Below are positions 32,233-40,682 of a DNA stretch of 45,041 bases, piece by piece. A program made the translations under genes and the position numbers. Position 1 is the first letter of the stretch. Every line of letters starts with the position of its first letter. The notes beneath the pieces are model-generated. The model ran no database searches. It had not been told where the DNA came from and saw nothing but the letters and a program-made list of their open reading frames with translations. Origin of the DNA: Oscillospiraceae bacterium (GTDB lineage: Bacteria > Bacillota > Clostridia > Oscillospirales > Oscillospiraceae); the NCBI GenBank assembly GCA_910575265.1, contig CAJTEA010000019.1, positions 1 through 45,041 on the forward strand. The letters run 5' to 3'.

Positions 32233-32894
32233 CGGTAGCCCATCCCCCAGACTGTTTCAATATACCCGCTCCCGCTGGCCCGCATGAGCTTGGCGCGAAT
32301 TTTGCGGATATGCTCCTTTATCACATTGCTGTCGCCCTGGGCGTCATAGCCCCATACCGCCTCATAGATACGCTCTTTGTCAAAGACCTGATTCGGATTA
32401 GAGGACAGAAATTCGATGATATCAAATTCTCTCTTTGAAAAAGAGAGCTCCCGCTCATTCCAAAATACTTTTCGGTCAGAGAGGTTGATAATCAGCCCTT
32501 GGGAGGTCACAACCTCCGGAGGGCGGTTGTTCCGTTCGTCCCGGCGCAGATGCGCCTCAATACGGGCAATCAATTCCCGCAAGCTGAAGGGCTTGGTAAT
32601 GTAGTCGTCTCCTCCGGCCCGTAAGCCGTTGACCTTATCCTGTTCGGTGATCCGCGCTGTCAGGAACAGGATGGGACAAACAATATGGTTCCGAATGATC
32701 TTGCACAGCTCCAGTCCATCCATCCCCGGCATATTGATGTCCAGAAGAATGAGATTCGGCTTGGTATTCAGTTTGGCCAGGGCCTCGTCGCTGCTGTTGG
32801 CGGTAAACGTCATATATCCGTGATCCTGTAAATGATTGGAAAGCAGCTCTGTCAGCATCGCCTCATCATCAACAATCAGTATTTTATACCCCAT
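32220..32894 (-). CDS. OmpR/PhoB-family response regulator
   Basis: A 224-residue two-domain regulator. The receiver has the acidic pocket (DDE at 9-11), phosphorylated Asp52 in LLDINMPGMDG and the conserved Lys in YITKPFS. The C-terminal winged-helix domain contains LSFSKREFDIIEFLSSNPNQVFDKERIYEAVWG and VIKEHIRKIRAKL, ending in GYIETVWGMGYRWEK. An open frame continues 75 codons upstream, but the ATG at 32,892-32,894 begins the canonical receiver MGYKILIVDDE and has GGGGGT before it. It overlaps the kinase gene by 13 nt. Confidence 0.9.
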   Translation of the reverse strand: MGYKILIVDDEAMLTELLSNHLQDHGYMTFTANSSDEALAKLNTKPNLILLDINMPGMDGLELCKIIRNHIVCPILFLTARITEQDKVNGLRAGGDDYITKPFSLRELIARIEAHLRRDERNNRPPEVVTSQGLIINLSDRKVFWNERELSFSKREFDIIEFLSSNPNQVFDKERIYEAVWGYDAQGDSNVIKEHIRKIRAKLMRASGSGYIETVWGMGYRWEK

Positions 32895-33152
32895 TGTGAT
32901 ACCCCCTTTTTCATTAGCATAAGGGTCAAAAGTCAAGAAATGGTCAAAACCATCCAATTTATGCGCGATGGTTAACCAGGATTCCCGATTCCCTTTCGCA
33001 TTATAACCGAGCGGCTCGCGCAACGCAATCGTCTCGGCGCGGATGGCGGCGCTCTGACGCGCGGTCCATATTTCACTCGCGCGATTCCCCGCGGGAAAAC
33101 GGGGGTGGAAAACGGACAAGCGGAGCGCGATGATCCCATCATGCGGAAAATG

Positions 33153-33181
33153 AACATCCCGCCTCCCGGCGGGATGTTTTT
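33153..33181. terminator. Terminator downstream of the LysR gene; 32,895-33,152 otherwise empty
   Basis: AACATCCCGCC (33,153-33,163) and GGCGGGATGTT (33,168-33,178), perfect 11-bp stem and 4-nt loop, with T residues on both sides. It ends the minus-strand LysR gene. Between it and the response regulator start I see no gene and no clear promoter. Confidence 0.85.
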
Positions 33182-33197
33182 AAAGGTGGCTTGGCCG

Positions 33198-34115
33198 CTA
33201 TGGAATTCCAGGAGTAATACGCGCGCCGTGGTGTCTGACCATCCATTTGTTGCGAATAAAATCCTTCACCTGCTGAATGAAAGCGAGGGCGGCCGGTGAC
33301 ATGTGCTTAAAGGATTTCGCGCAGATGCCCAGTGTGCGGAAATATGGCTTTGTCAGTGGGCGTGTCACGATATTGGGATAAATCGGGATAATGGCCAGCT
33401 CAGGAATCAGGGACACCCCCAGATTCCGCGCGACCATGGAGACGGTAGCGATGTCGCCCTTGATGGTAAAGCGGACATTGGGTTCCAGATGTTCCGACTG
33501 CAGGACATGCTGGATTGTTTCGTTCGCGCCCTGATTTGGCACGATAAAAGGAAACTGAATCAACTCCTGAAGGTCAATAAACTCATGATGGGCCAGAGGA
33601 TTTTCGCTGGAGAGTACCGCGAGGGTCGGGTCCTCCCAAAGAGGAAGGAAGTGAAAGCCGTTGGGTTGTGGATAAGAGATGATGGCAATGTCAATTTTTC
33701 CATCCGTCAGCCAGCTCTGAACCTCTCCATAGGTCCCCTCAAAGATGCGCAGGTCAATCCCGGGGTGCCGCGCCAGGTAGGTGGATACAATATCAGGAAA
33801 CCATTGGGTGCAGACACTCATAAAGCCCCCTACCTTCAGTTCGCCCATCTCAATTCCCTTCAGCTGGCAGGACATCTCCTGCAGCGTATTTTCCGCCGAT
33901 ACGATCTGCTGCATGTAGGGCTGAAGGCGCAGCGCCTCTGCCGTGGGGGAGACCCCGTTTTTCCCGCGGAACAGGAGCTGGAGCCCCAGCTCCTGTTCCA
34001 GGGAGGAGATCATGAGACTGATTCCGGGTTGCGTATAACCAAGAATGTTAGCGGCCTTTGTCAAACTTTTTTGTTCCGAAGCGGTAAGAAAAGCGCGGTA
34101 TTTTTGAATACTCAT
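33198..34115 (-). CDS. LysR-family transcription regulator, divergent from the transporter operon
   Basis: A 305-residue LysR-type regulator. The N-terminal winged helix-turn-helix is KSLTKAANILGYTQPGISLMISSLEQELGLQLLFR (about 16-50). The effector domain is a periplasmic-binding-protein-like fold with typical blocks (GELKVGGFMSV, HPGIDLRIFEGTYGEVQSWLTDGKIDIAI near 120-148, VARNLGVSLIPELA near 235). It is read away from the binding-protein gene at 34,347, with a shared 231-nt region holding a T-N11-A palindrome. By the usual logic of this family it should activate the divergent operon in response to the imported compound or a breakdown product. Confidence 0.9.
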   Translation of the reverse strand: MSIQKYRAFLTASEQKSLTKAANILGYTQPGISLMISSLEQELGLQLLFRGKNGVSPTAEALRLQPYMQQIVSAENTLQEMSCQLKGIEMGELKVGGFMSVCTQWFPDIVSTYLARHPGIDLRIFEGTYGEVQSWLTDGKIDIAIISYPQPNGFHFLPLWEDPTLAVLSSENPLAHHEFIDLQELIQFPFIVPNQGANETIQHVLQSEHLEPNVRFTIKGDIATVSMVARNLGVSLIPELAIIPIYPNIVTRPLTKPYFRTLGICAKSFKHMSPAALAFIQQVKDFIRNKWMVRHHGARITPGIP

Positions 34116-34166
34116 AATTTTTTTGGCCTCATAATGAAATGAAATGAATGATGTAAAACATATTTA

Positions 34167-34196
34167 ATTGTAAAATACAATGCTCGGGGGTATAAT
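34167..34196 (+). promoter_or_regulatory. Operon promoter with LysR-type palindrome
   Basis: ATTGTA-AAA-TACAAT (34,167-34,181) is a perfect palindrome of the LysR T-N11-A kind. It overlaps a -35-like TTGTAA (34,168-34,173), which stands 17 nt before a perfect TATAAT (34,191-34,196). The predicted leader is about 145 nt. LysR could bind here both to control the operon and itself. Confidence 0.7.
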
Positions 34197-34346
34197 GTCA
34201 ATGGAATTATTCCTGATTTTTCGACAAAATTCTTCCGGAATTTTGGCAATTTGCCGAGCGGTTTCGGGAACAGAAAAACGGGATATATTTGGCCCGTGAG
34301 CAGCGGGGCAATTATATAAAAATTTTTTAGAAAAGGGGTACAAGAA

Positions 34347-35603
34347 ATGAAAAGACGTATGGCATGGTTCCTGGCTGTTGTAATGGCGGTATCCTGTCTG
34401 GCTGGCTGCGCCCAACAGGGCGCGCCCAGCTCCAGCGGTTCCGGACAGCCGCAGGGAAATGTGTCCGGCGGTGGGGATGAGGGCTTTACCGGAACAATCA
34501 AGTTCGGTATTGGCTGTCCGCTGACCGGCACCAGCGCCTCCTATGGTGAGCTGATGCTCCTGGGCGCCAATATGGCGGCGGAGGAGCTGAACGAGGCCGG
34601 GGGAATTCAGGGGATGAAGGTAGAAATCGTGGCCTACGACGACAAGCAGGACCCCAACGAGGCCGCTCTGGTCGCCCAGCGTTTTTGTGACAACGAGGAG
34701 ATCTATGCCGTCATCTCTCACGGCGGAAGCGGCTTGACGATGGCGGCCGCCCCCATCTATGAGGAGGCCAAGCTGACCAATATGGCCCCCAGTTCCAGCG
34801 CCTCCCTGGTGACAGAGCAGGGCCATCAGTATCTGGTCCGCCACGTGATCCGTGAGGACCGGCAGGCCCCCCAGGTCATTGCCTTCCTGGCCAACAACAT
34901 GGGCTGCGAGAAGATCGCCGTGATTTATGCCAATAACGACCATGGCCAGGGCAACCTGGAAACCTCCCTGGAAGTGGCGAAAGAGCTGGATCTTGAGGTT
35001 GTAGCGACAGAAACATATACCCCCGGCACTGAGCGCGATTTCTCTGCGCTGCTGACCAAGGTGAAGCGGGCCAACCCGGACGGCATCGCGATTTACGCCG
35101 ACTACGCCGAGGGCGGCATGATTTTGGGACAGGCCTATCAGCAGGGCATGACGGATATCCCCTGGGTGGGGCAGAGCTCACTGACCTATAACACGCTGAT
35201 TGAGCTGGCCGGTGTAGAGGCCCTCCAGAACCTCTATATGACCATCACCTTCAACCCCTACTCCGAGCGTCCCGTGGTCAAAAGCTTTATGGAGCGTTTC
35301 CAGGCCCAGCGCGGCGAGGGGGAGATTCCTTCCGAGCCCTGCGCGTTCTCCTATGACATTATCAAGGTCTATGCCCAGGCGATCGAGGCCGGTGCGGCCA
35401 AGGACAACCTGGCCCTGTGGATCAAAAATCTTGTGCCCGGACAGGAGCCTTTCGTAGCTTATGATATTTTGCTGGGCGATGAGGTCCAGTGGGACAGTAA
35501 GGGCGACGTGCTGCCTCGAGGCGTTGATATTCTGAAGGTCAGCCCGGAGGGCAGGTTTGTGGACACGGACCTGGCGGTGGATGTCAGCGGCTTGGATATG
35601 TAA
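34347..35603 (+). CDS. Substrate-binding lipoprotein of a branched-chain-amino-acid-type ABC transporter
   Basis: A 418-residue LivJ/LivK-type binding protein (periplasmic binding fold type I). The signal peptide MKRRMAWFLAVVMAVSCLAGC has its lipobox cysteine at residue 21, followed by a Ser/Gly-rich linker. The mature domain starts TIKFGIGCPLTGTSASYGE and includes KVEIVAYDDKQDPNEAALVAQRF and GSGLTMAAAPIYEEAKL, typical of the Leu/Ile/Val family. This family also binds amides, urea, aromatic and other small compounds, so the ligand cannot be told from the sequence. It is the first gene of the operon, preceded by AAAAGGGG and followed by a strong hairpin likely to raise its level over downstream genes. 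Confidence 0.88.
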   Translation: MKRRMAWFLAVVMAVSCLAGCAQQGAPSSSGSGQPQGNVSGGGDEGFTGTIKFGIGCPLTGTSASYGELMLLGANMAAEELNEAGGIQGMKVEIVAYDDKQDPNEAALVAQRFCDNEEIYAVISHGGSGLTMAAAPIYEEAKLTNMAPSSSASLVTEQGHQYLVRHVIREDRQAPQVIAFLANNMGCEKIAVIYANNDHGQGNLETSLEVAKELDLEVVATETYTPGTERDFSALLTKVKRANPDGIAIYADYAEGGMILGQAYQQGMTDIPWVGQSSLTYNTLIELAGVEALQNLYMTITFNPYSERPVVKSFMERFQAQRGEGEIPSEPCAFSYDIIKVYAQAIEAGAAKDNLALWIKNLVPGQEPFVAYDILLGDEVQWDSKGDVLPRGVDILKVSPEGRFVDTDLAVDVSGLDM

Positions 35604-35613
35604 CGGACGTTCT

Positions 35614-35641
35614 GGTCCCCGTCCCTCCCGGGGCGGGGACC
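35614..35641 (+). terminator. Hairpin after the binding-protein gene
   Basis: A 12-bp stem with one G.U (35,614-35,625 with 35,630-35,641) and 4-nt loop, 10 nt after the stop codon, with no T-run. Such hairpins often stabilise the binding-protein message. A smaller one (35,652-35,657 with 35,663-35,668) follows. Confidence 0.65.
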
Positions 35642-35732
35642 GGCGCGGGGGAATTCGAAAAACGAATTGAGCTGAAGAAAATGGGCGTTGTTGCCCGCGC
35701 GCCGGAACAATGCCCCGGAAAGGAATGAGACT

Positions 35733-36185
35733 ATGAGTAAACCCGCTTTTTATATGCGGTGGCCGGAGTTCAATATCCAGGTCCGCTGCGTACCGATTCA
35801 CCATAACAGGGAGCTGTTTGACTGGTTTATGCGGAATCTCCCGACAAAATGTGTGCAGACGGTGACCGTATGCGCCGGCCTCCAGCTGTATATGCAGAAC
35901 GTGAAGATGGAAAAGGTGGAGTGCGACTGGATCCAGGAGGACCAGCCCCAGGAACTGATGGCGGAATACCCGGTGGGACGCTTTATGTTTTTTATGACGG
36001 CCGGCCATGTAGCCAATTTTACGATCAAAGCCGGCTATGCCACAGAACCCATGCCCTATCCCACCTGGGCGGATGTGGCGGAGGAGGATATGGATACCTT
36101 TGTCTCAGTGGCGAATGAGATATGGGAGAGTATCCTTCAGGACAAAAAGACCTTTCATGTCGAATTTTTTGCGGCGGAGGAATGA
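35733..36185 (+). CDS. Cyclophilin-like small protein A1 (DUF3830/cucumopine-synthase-like), module 1
   Basis: A 150-residue soluble protein. It begins FYMRWPEFNIQVRC and shows LFDWFMRNLPTKCVQT, PVGRFMFFMTAGHVANF and ADVAEEDMDTF...IWES...FHVEF. This beta-rich pattern with the MRWP start fits the cyclophilin-like DUF3830 fold, the N-terminal half of cucumopine-synthase-like proteins. Assignment is from pattern recall. It is about 45-50% identical by eye to 39,682-40,134 and more distantly related to 36,729-37,175. A CDWIQE block is shared only with its module-2 twin and could carry catalytic or binding residues. The ATG at 35,733 has AAGGA upstream. It is the first of four alternating genes between binding protein and permeases. 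Confidence 0.6.
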   Translation: MSKPAFYMRWPEFNIQVRCVPIHHNRELFDWFMRNLPTKCVQTVTVCAGLQLYMQNVKMEKVECDWIQEDQPQELMAEYPVGRFMFFMTAGHVANFTIKAGYATEPMPYPTWADVAEEDMDTFVSVANEIWESILQDKKTFHVEFFAAEE

Positions 36186-36187
36186 GT

Positions 36188-36709
36188 ATGGATTGGAAAG
36201 CGCTGAAGAAGGAAATCGAGGATATCGCCGCCGCCAGTGTGGAGAACTGCCCGGAGGATATCCTGCGCGTGTTTGAGTATGAGATCGCCCCGGAGGGGTG
36301 TGGCACAGGCGGCCTGATGCTGGGGCCGTGGTATGAGGGGGCTACGGCCAGCCGGTATCTGATCCCCTACTACATGTATAACATTGTCAAACTGACCAAG
36401 GATCTGAATCTGTCTGTGGAGCGGATTCGCCAGCACATGCGCCTGACCATGACCAAGGCCCTGGGGACCGCGGAACTCTCCGGGATGCTGGTTCTGGCCG
36501 ACCTGACCCGCCGTACCATGGCCTGTGTGGATGAAATGGAAAACCGGGAGGAAGTTCTGGAGCTGCTGAACGCGCTGTATCTATACGGCTCCAGCATCAA
36601 CGCGTGGCAGAACTACCGGGTGAAGTGGGGTCTGAACCAGGCCTTTGTTATCCCGACCGGACATGAACTGGTTGAGATGGGAAAACGGGCCGAAGAAAGC
36701 TATATTTAA
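36188..36709 (+). CDS. Helical-bundle protein B1 (cucumopine-synthase C-terminal-like), module 1
   Basis: A 173-residue, almost all-helical soluble protein. Key blocks are GGLMLGPWYEGATASRYLIPYYMYNIVKL (near 43-71), a repeated acidic/Leu helix, LLNALYLYGSSINAW (near 127-141) and KWGLNQAFVIPTGHELVEMG near the C-terminus. These are kept in its twin at 40,139-40,663. Position after a cyclophilin-like gene and helical content suggest it is the detached C-terminal helical bundle of a cucumopine-synthase-like enzyme; I am moderately sure of this. The ATG at 36,188 is 7 nt past GGAGG, better than the ATG two codons earlier that overlaps the previous stop. Confidence 0.55.
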   Translation: MDWKALKKEIEDIAAASVENCPEDILRVFEYEIAPEGCGTGGLMLGPWYEGATASRYLIPYYMYNIVKLTKDLNLSVERIRQHMRLTMTKALGTAELSGMLVLADLTRRTMACVDEMENREEVLELLNALYLYGSSINAWQNYRVKWGLNQAFVIPTGHELVEMGKRAEESYI

Positions 36710-36728
36710 ACCGGAAGGATGAGAACTG

Positions 36729-37175
36729 ATGTTGCACTTTACAATGCGCTGGCCCGGCCTGGGACTCAGCGTGGCCTGTGAGTCCTGCGGCGAGAACGAG
36801 GAGGCGCTGCGGATCTTCATGGACAATATGCCCATAAAGACGGTCCAGGGACACGAGATGGTAGGCGGCTGGATGCTCCGGGATCGTTCCGTGGTCATGA
36901 ACCAGCGTTTTTTTGATATCCCTGCCTCCAAACTCAGCCTGGAGACCATGAAAGACGCGCCGGTAGGGCGGATCAGCATGCTGTTTCCACAGGGGCGGAT
37001 GACAGAACTGCTGGTAAAATACGACAACTGCGATGATTTCCGAAGCTATGTGCCGGTGGCGAAGGTTGCCGAACAGGATCTGGAAACGCTGAAGGAAGCT
37101 GGCAGGTTACAGTGGCGGAGCGCCACACGCTCCAAAGAGGTCATCGCCGTTGAGTTTGTTGTGGAGGATCACTGA
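36729..37175 (+). CDS. Cyclophilin-like small protein A2, module 1
   Basis: A 148-residue soluble protein of the same fold as A1, starting LHFTMRWPGLGLSVAC. Distinct features are VQGHEMVGG (near 40-48), DAPVGRISML, ELLVKYDNCDD and LQWRSATRSKEVIAVEF. These are retained in 40,683-41,126 but not in the A1 proteins, so A1 and A2 are separate lines that diverged before the module was duplicated. The histidine and glutamate of GHEMVGG are candidate active-site residues, by conservation only. Ribosome site GGAAGGATGAG; 19 nt after B1. Likely works with B2. Confidence 0.6.
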   Translation: MLHFTMRWPGLGLSVACESCGENEEALRIFMDNMPIKTVQGHEMVGGWMLRDRSVVMNQRFFDIPASKLSLETMKDAPVGRISMLFPQGRMTELLVKYDNCDDFRSYVPVAKVAEQDLETLKEAGRLQWRSATRSKEVIAVEFVVEDH

Positions 37176-37176
37176 T

Positions 37177-37689
37177 ATGAAAACATTTGCGCAACTGAAA
37201 GCGGAAATTGACGAGCAGGTCGCCGCCACAACACTGGACCCGGACCGTGATGTCAGGGACCTGGTGCGGTTTTCCATCAGCAAGGCGGGCTGCGGTTATC
37301 CCCAGGACAACCAGATCTTCACCACCTGGTTTTACGGTACACCGGACTGCGGGTATATCACTGACTGGTGTTATTTTCTGATTGAGCTGTCCTATGACCC
37401 GTCCTACTCAATGGAGGCGCTGTGCCGTATTGCCCGGTTCTGGTTTTTGCAGCCCTCCCATTTCGCGCAGTACGCGGGCCTGTTCAAGCAGTATTATTTC
37501 ACCAAACAGATTGACCGAATCATGGATACCCTTACCCGGCAGGAGTTTGTGGAGCTGCTTTCCGCGTTCCGCGCGTATATCGCGAACATTAATGTTTGGG
37601 TATACCACTACTTCCCCTGGGGCGTCGGGTACGCGTTTCCGCGTAAGGATACCAGATATTATGAAGAGGCGCTGGCTCTATGTGAGTAG
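37177..37689 (+). CDS. Helical-bundle protein B2, module 1
   Basis: A 170-residue soluble helical protein. Conserved with its twin at 41,129-41,647 are FSISKAGCG, DNQIFTTWFYG, YITDWC, a RFWFLQPSHF block and WVYHYFPWGVGYAFPRKDTRYY near the C-terminus. It shares with B1 the general plan of an N-terminal amphipathic helix, a central Tyr/Trp-rich segment and a C-terminal WG motif, so B1 and B2 are probably distant paralogs. Two-base spacing from the A2 stop and GGAGG upstream of the ATG at 37,177 indicate coupled expression with A2. Confidence 0.55.
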   Translation: MKTFAQLKAEIDEQVAATTLDPDRDVRDLVRFSISKAGCGYPQDNQIFTTWFYGTPDCGYITDWCYFLIELSYDPSYSMEALCRIARFWFLQPSHFAQYAGLFKQYYFTKQIDRIMDTLTRQEFVELLSAFRAYIANINVWVYHYFPWGVGYAFPRKDTRYYEEALALCE

Positions 37690-37740
37690 GCGGGGCGGCC
37701 TGAGGAGGCTTCCCCAATCAGTCAGGAAAGGGATGAAACT

Positions 37741-38631
37741 ATGAGCGCGGAGTTGGAATATTTTTTGAGCCAGCTGATCAATGGGCTCGCCTTGGGCAGT
37801 ATGTACGCCATGATTGCTGTGGGCTACAGCATGGTGTACAGCCTGCTTTACCAGGTCAATTTCGCCCACGGCGATCTGTATGTCTTTGGCACCTTTATTG
37901 TCCTGTCCTTCATCACCGCCGGCCTGCCGATGATTCTGGCGATCATACTTGGCGCCGTCGCCGCGGGGATCATTGGCATGTTGATTGAGCGCGCCGTCTA
38001 CAGACCGGTCCGGGGGGCGAACCGTATTGTTCCCATGATAAGCGCCCTGGGCGCGGCCTTTGTGCTGCGGACCATCGCGCAGGTCACCTGGGGACCGGAA
38101 ATGCTGTCGTTCCCGGCCCTGATTTCCCGGAACGCCGCCTTTAACATTGGCGGCTTCCGGGTACAGTACCAGCAGCTGCTGGTGCTGGGCGTGGCTGCCG
38201 TATCAATGCTTCTGCTGACCTTTGTGATGGAGCGGACAAAGCTGGGCCGTGCGACCCAGTGCATTATGCAGGACATCAATACCGCCTCCCTGATGGGCAT
38301 ACCGGTCAATAAAATCATTCCCTTAGTCTATGCCATGGGTGGATTCCTAGGCGTTATTGGCGGGGTGCTGTACTGTTCCTACTACAATAACATCTCCATC
38401 AGCATGGGCATGTGGGGAACGATCAAGGCCTGGGCCGCCGCGATGCTGGGCGGCGTGGGGACCTTCTATGGGTCCTTCTTCGGCGGTATCCTCTTCGGTC
38501 TGGCGGAAACCCTGGCGGGCGGCTATATCAGCACCGGGTTTAAAGAAGCCATCGGTTATATCATCATTGTGATCATCCTGCTCATCAAGCCGACCGGCCT
38601 GTTTGGCAGGAAGAAGGCAAAGAAGGTGTGA
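37741..38631 (+). CDS. livH: Branched-chain-type ABC permease LivH-like
   Basis: A 296-residue inner-membrane permease with about eight spans. It opens FLSQLINGLALGSMYAMIAVGYSMVYSLLYQVNFAHGDLYVFGTF, the classic LivH start, and includes AVYRPVRGANRIVPMISALGAAFVLR, TQCIMQDINTASLMGIPVNKI (the ATPase-contact loop region) and MLGGVGTFYGSFFGGILFGLAE. With LivM it forms the channel for the compound bound by the 34,347 lipoprotein. The ATG follows AGGAAAGGG. It overlaps the LivM gene by one base at the TGATG junction. Confidence 0.9.
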   Translation: MSAELEYFLSQLINGLALGSMYAMIAVGYSMVYSLLYQVNFAHGDLYVFGTFIVLSFITAGLPMILAIILGAVAAGIIGMLIERAVYRPVRGANRIVPMISALGAAFVLRTIAQVTWGPEMLSFPALISRNAAFNIGGFRVQYQQLLVLGVAAVSMLLLTFVMERTKLGRATQCIMQDINTASLMGIPVNKIIPLVYAMGGFLGVIGGVLYCSYYNNISISMGMWGTIKAWAAAMLGGVGTFYGSFFGGILFGLAETLAGGYISTGFKEAIGYIIIVIILLIKPTGLFGRKKAKKV

Positions 38632-39659
38632 TGATCGTGACAATAAAAATGTTGAAAGAAAACGCCGCTGTACACAAAAGGAGCCTTCTGGCGGTTTTCC
38701 TGGGCCTCCTGCTGGTTTTTCCCCAGGTATCTGGCGGGATCATTGTCCGTGTGGGCACAAATATAATGATTTATGCCATTCTCACAATGGGCGAGCAGCT
38801 TATCTGTGGCTACACCGGTATGCTGAATCAGGGCATGGCCGCCTTCTATGGTGTGGGGGCCTACGCCTCCGCGCTGCTGTCGCTGAATCTGAACCTGCCA
38901 TGGTTCGCGTGTTTTCTGGGCGGCGGGCTGATCGCCGCGCTGGTAGGGGTGTTGATCGCGATCCCGTGCCTGCGGGTGGAGACAGACTTCCTCAGCCTGA
39001 TTACGATCGCCTTCGCCAATATTTTCACCGCGATTTTGAACAACTGGACCGGACTGACCCGGGGGGCGGCCGGTATCCCCAGCATTCCCGCCGCCAGCCT
39101 GTTCGGCTTTCAATTCCAATCCGCCGCCAGCAGCTTTTATTTGATCCTGGGCGTCACCATCCTGGTCTATGTCTTTTTGAATAACCTGATTCATTCCAAG
39201 GTCGGCCGCGCCTTTATGGCGGTTCGGGACAATGAAATCGGAGCCAGCTCGGTGGGGATCAAAATCAACCGCTGCAAAGTGCTGTCCTTTGGCATCGGCA
39301 CCTTCTGCGCAGGTCTGGCGGGCAGTTTGATGGCGCACTACATTGGATTTGTCGGGCCAACCAATTTCACCTTTGATGTGTCCCTGCTTATCCTCCAAAT
39401 GTGCATTATCGGCGGACTGGGAAGTATGCCGGGCGCGATCGTTGGCGCGGCGTTCTTCACCATCATGCCGGAGGTCATCCGGCCCCTGGCGGTGTACCGC
39501 GTAGGCGTTGGCGGCGTCATCATGATCCTGTTCATGCTGTTCCGGCCCCAGGGGCTGCTTGGCTCCAAGGCTTACGCGGGCAAGGGCGGCTTTGAGGCGC
39601 AGATGAAGGAGTTTATGCGCCGCCGGAAAGAAAAGAAAGCAAAAGCCGCTCCGCGGTAA
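38631..39659 (+). CDS. livM: Branched-chain-type ABC permease LivM-like
   Basis: A 342-residue permease, partner of LivH. After a short cytoplasmic start it has about nine to ten spans, with GYTGMLNQGMAAFYGVGAYASALL (typical LivM), PCLRVETDFLSLITIAFANIF, FMAVRDNEIGASSVGIKINRCKV (ATPase contact) and IGGLGSMPGAIVGAAFFTIMPE. The basic tail (RRRKEKKAKAA) is cytoplasmic. The ATG at 38,631 overlaps the LivH stop. It is followed after 22 nt by the second cyclophilin-like module. Confidence 0.9.
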   Translation: MIVTIKMLKENAAVHKRSLLAVFLGLLLVFPQVSGGIIVRVGTNIMIYAILTMGEQLICGYTGMLNQGMAAFYGVGAYASALLSLNLNLPWFACFLGGGLIAALVGVLIAIPCLRVETDFLSLITIAFANIFTAILNNWTGLTRGAAGIPSIPAASLFGFQFQSAASSFYLILGVTILVYVFLNNLIHSKVGRAFMAVRDNEIGASSVGIKINRCKVLSFGIGTFCAGLAGSLMAHYIGFVGPTNFTFDVSLLILQMCIIGGLGSMPGAIVGAAFFTIMPEVIRPLAVYRVGVGGVIMILFMLFRPQGLLGSKAYAGKGGFEAQMKEFMRRRKEKKAKAAPR

Positions 39660-39681
39660 GCGAAACAGAGGAGGTAAATTT

Positions 39682-40134
39682 ATGCTTGAGAGGCAATTTA
39701 TTATGAGATGGAAGGCCCTGGGAAAACAAGTCCGGGTCAGGCCGGTGGACCATAATCAGGAAGTATTTTCCTGGTTTATGAAAAATCTGCCTACCGCCTG
39801 CCTCCAGACTGAGACGGTGGTGGCCGGCAAGTCCCTATTTATGCTGAATGTGCCTATGAGGAAAGCGGCCTGCGACTGGATCCAGGAGGAACGCCAGGTG
39901 GAGGATGTGGTACAAATGCCCATCGGCCGGATGACATTTTTCATGACCACCGGCAATGTAGCGGATATCAGCTGTAAGTTTGGCCAGATGACTGAGCCGA
40001 TGTCTTATGTCACCTGGGCTGAGGTGGTGGAAGAGGATAAAGCCACACTGGTCGAGGTAGGCGAGCGGCTGTGGGAGAACACCATGTGCGAAAAAGAGCC
40101 GGTTATCGTGGAATTTTTGAGTGAGGAGGAATAG
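39682..40134 (+). CDS. Cyclophilin-like small protein A1', module 2
   Basis: A 150-residue protein, same length as its twin at 35,733-36,185, with shared MRW, FSWFMKNLPTACLQT, the CDWIQEE block, PIGRMTFFMTTGNVADI and TEPMSYVTWAEVVEED. Divergence is well past the point of recent duplication, so both copies have been kept under selection. Inferred to be the cyclophilin-like half of a cucumopine-synthase-type enzyme. The ATG has GAGGAGG upstream. It begins the second four-gene module, placed between permease and ATPase genes. Confidence 0.6.
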   Translation: MLERQFIMRWKALGKQVRVRPVDHNQEVFSWFMKNLPTACLQTETVVAGKSLFMLNVPMRKAACDWIQEERQVEDVVQMPIGRMTFFMTTGNVADISCKFGQMTEPMSYVTWAEVVEEDKATLVEVGERLWENTMCEKEPVIVEFLSEEE

Positions 40135-40138
40135 ACGC

Positions 40139-40663
40139 ATGGGCTGGGAAGAATTGCGGGCTGCCATTGAGGCGGAGAACGCCCGCGTTTTGGATACGCC
40201 GCCAGAGGACGTCCTGCGCGTATTCAAATTTGATATCCTGAATACTGGGGCGGGCACCGAAGGATTGATGCTGGGCCCGGATTTTGAGGGGGCCACCGCC
40301 ATCCGCTATATCGGCGGCTACTACATTTATAACATCATCAAGCTGGGCGGGCTTCCATCCTATACGGCGGAGCAGATCAAAGAGCTGGCGTTTACTCTGC
40401 TTCCCAAAGCGGTGGGTACGGTGAGGTTGTGCGGTATGAAGACCTACGCTGATTTCACCCAGGGGGTGTTGGAACGGCTGAGGACGATGGACGATAAACG
40501 GGATATTCTAAGCCTTTTAAACGCCCTCTATCTCTATGGCTCCAGTATGAACGGCTGGTATCACCACTACATGAAGTGGGGGCTGGGCCAGGCGTTCCGT
40601 ATTCCCACCGGTGAGGAGCTTTTGGAGATGGGCAGCCGGAATACAGAAAGCTTTGTCCGTTAG
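40139..40663 (+). CDS. Helical-bundle protein B1', module 2
   Basis: A 174-residue helical protein, twin of 36,188-36,709: it keeps PPEDVLRVFKFDI, GTEGLMLGPDFEGATAIRYIGGYYIYNIIKL, SLLNALYLYGSSMNGW and KWGLGQAFRIPTGEELLEMG. Conservation of the Gly/Tyr-rich segment and of the C-terminal IPTG-x-EL-x-EMG block suggests they form the functional surface. The ATG at 40,139 lies 5 nt after the A1' stop with GAGGAGG upstream. Function inferred as for B1. Confidence 0.55.
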   Translation: MGWEELRAAIEAENARVLDTPPEDVLRVFKFDILNTGAGTEGLMLGPDFEGATAIRYIGGYYIYNIIKLGGLPSYTAEQIKELAFTLLPKAVGTVRLCGMKTYADFTQGVLERLRTMDDKRDILSLLNALYLYGSSMNGWYHHYMKWGLGQAFRIPTGEELLEMGSRNTESFVR

Positions 40664-40682
40664 TGGAAGGGGGATGACAGCG

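Noticed and set aside
33105-33299. Short open frames between response regulator and LysR genes
   Set aside because: They cross a strong terminator and the antisense of the LysR C-terminus; no ribosome site fits.
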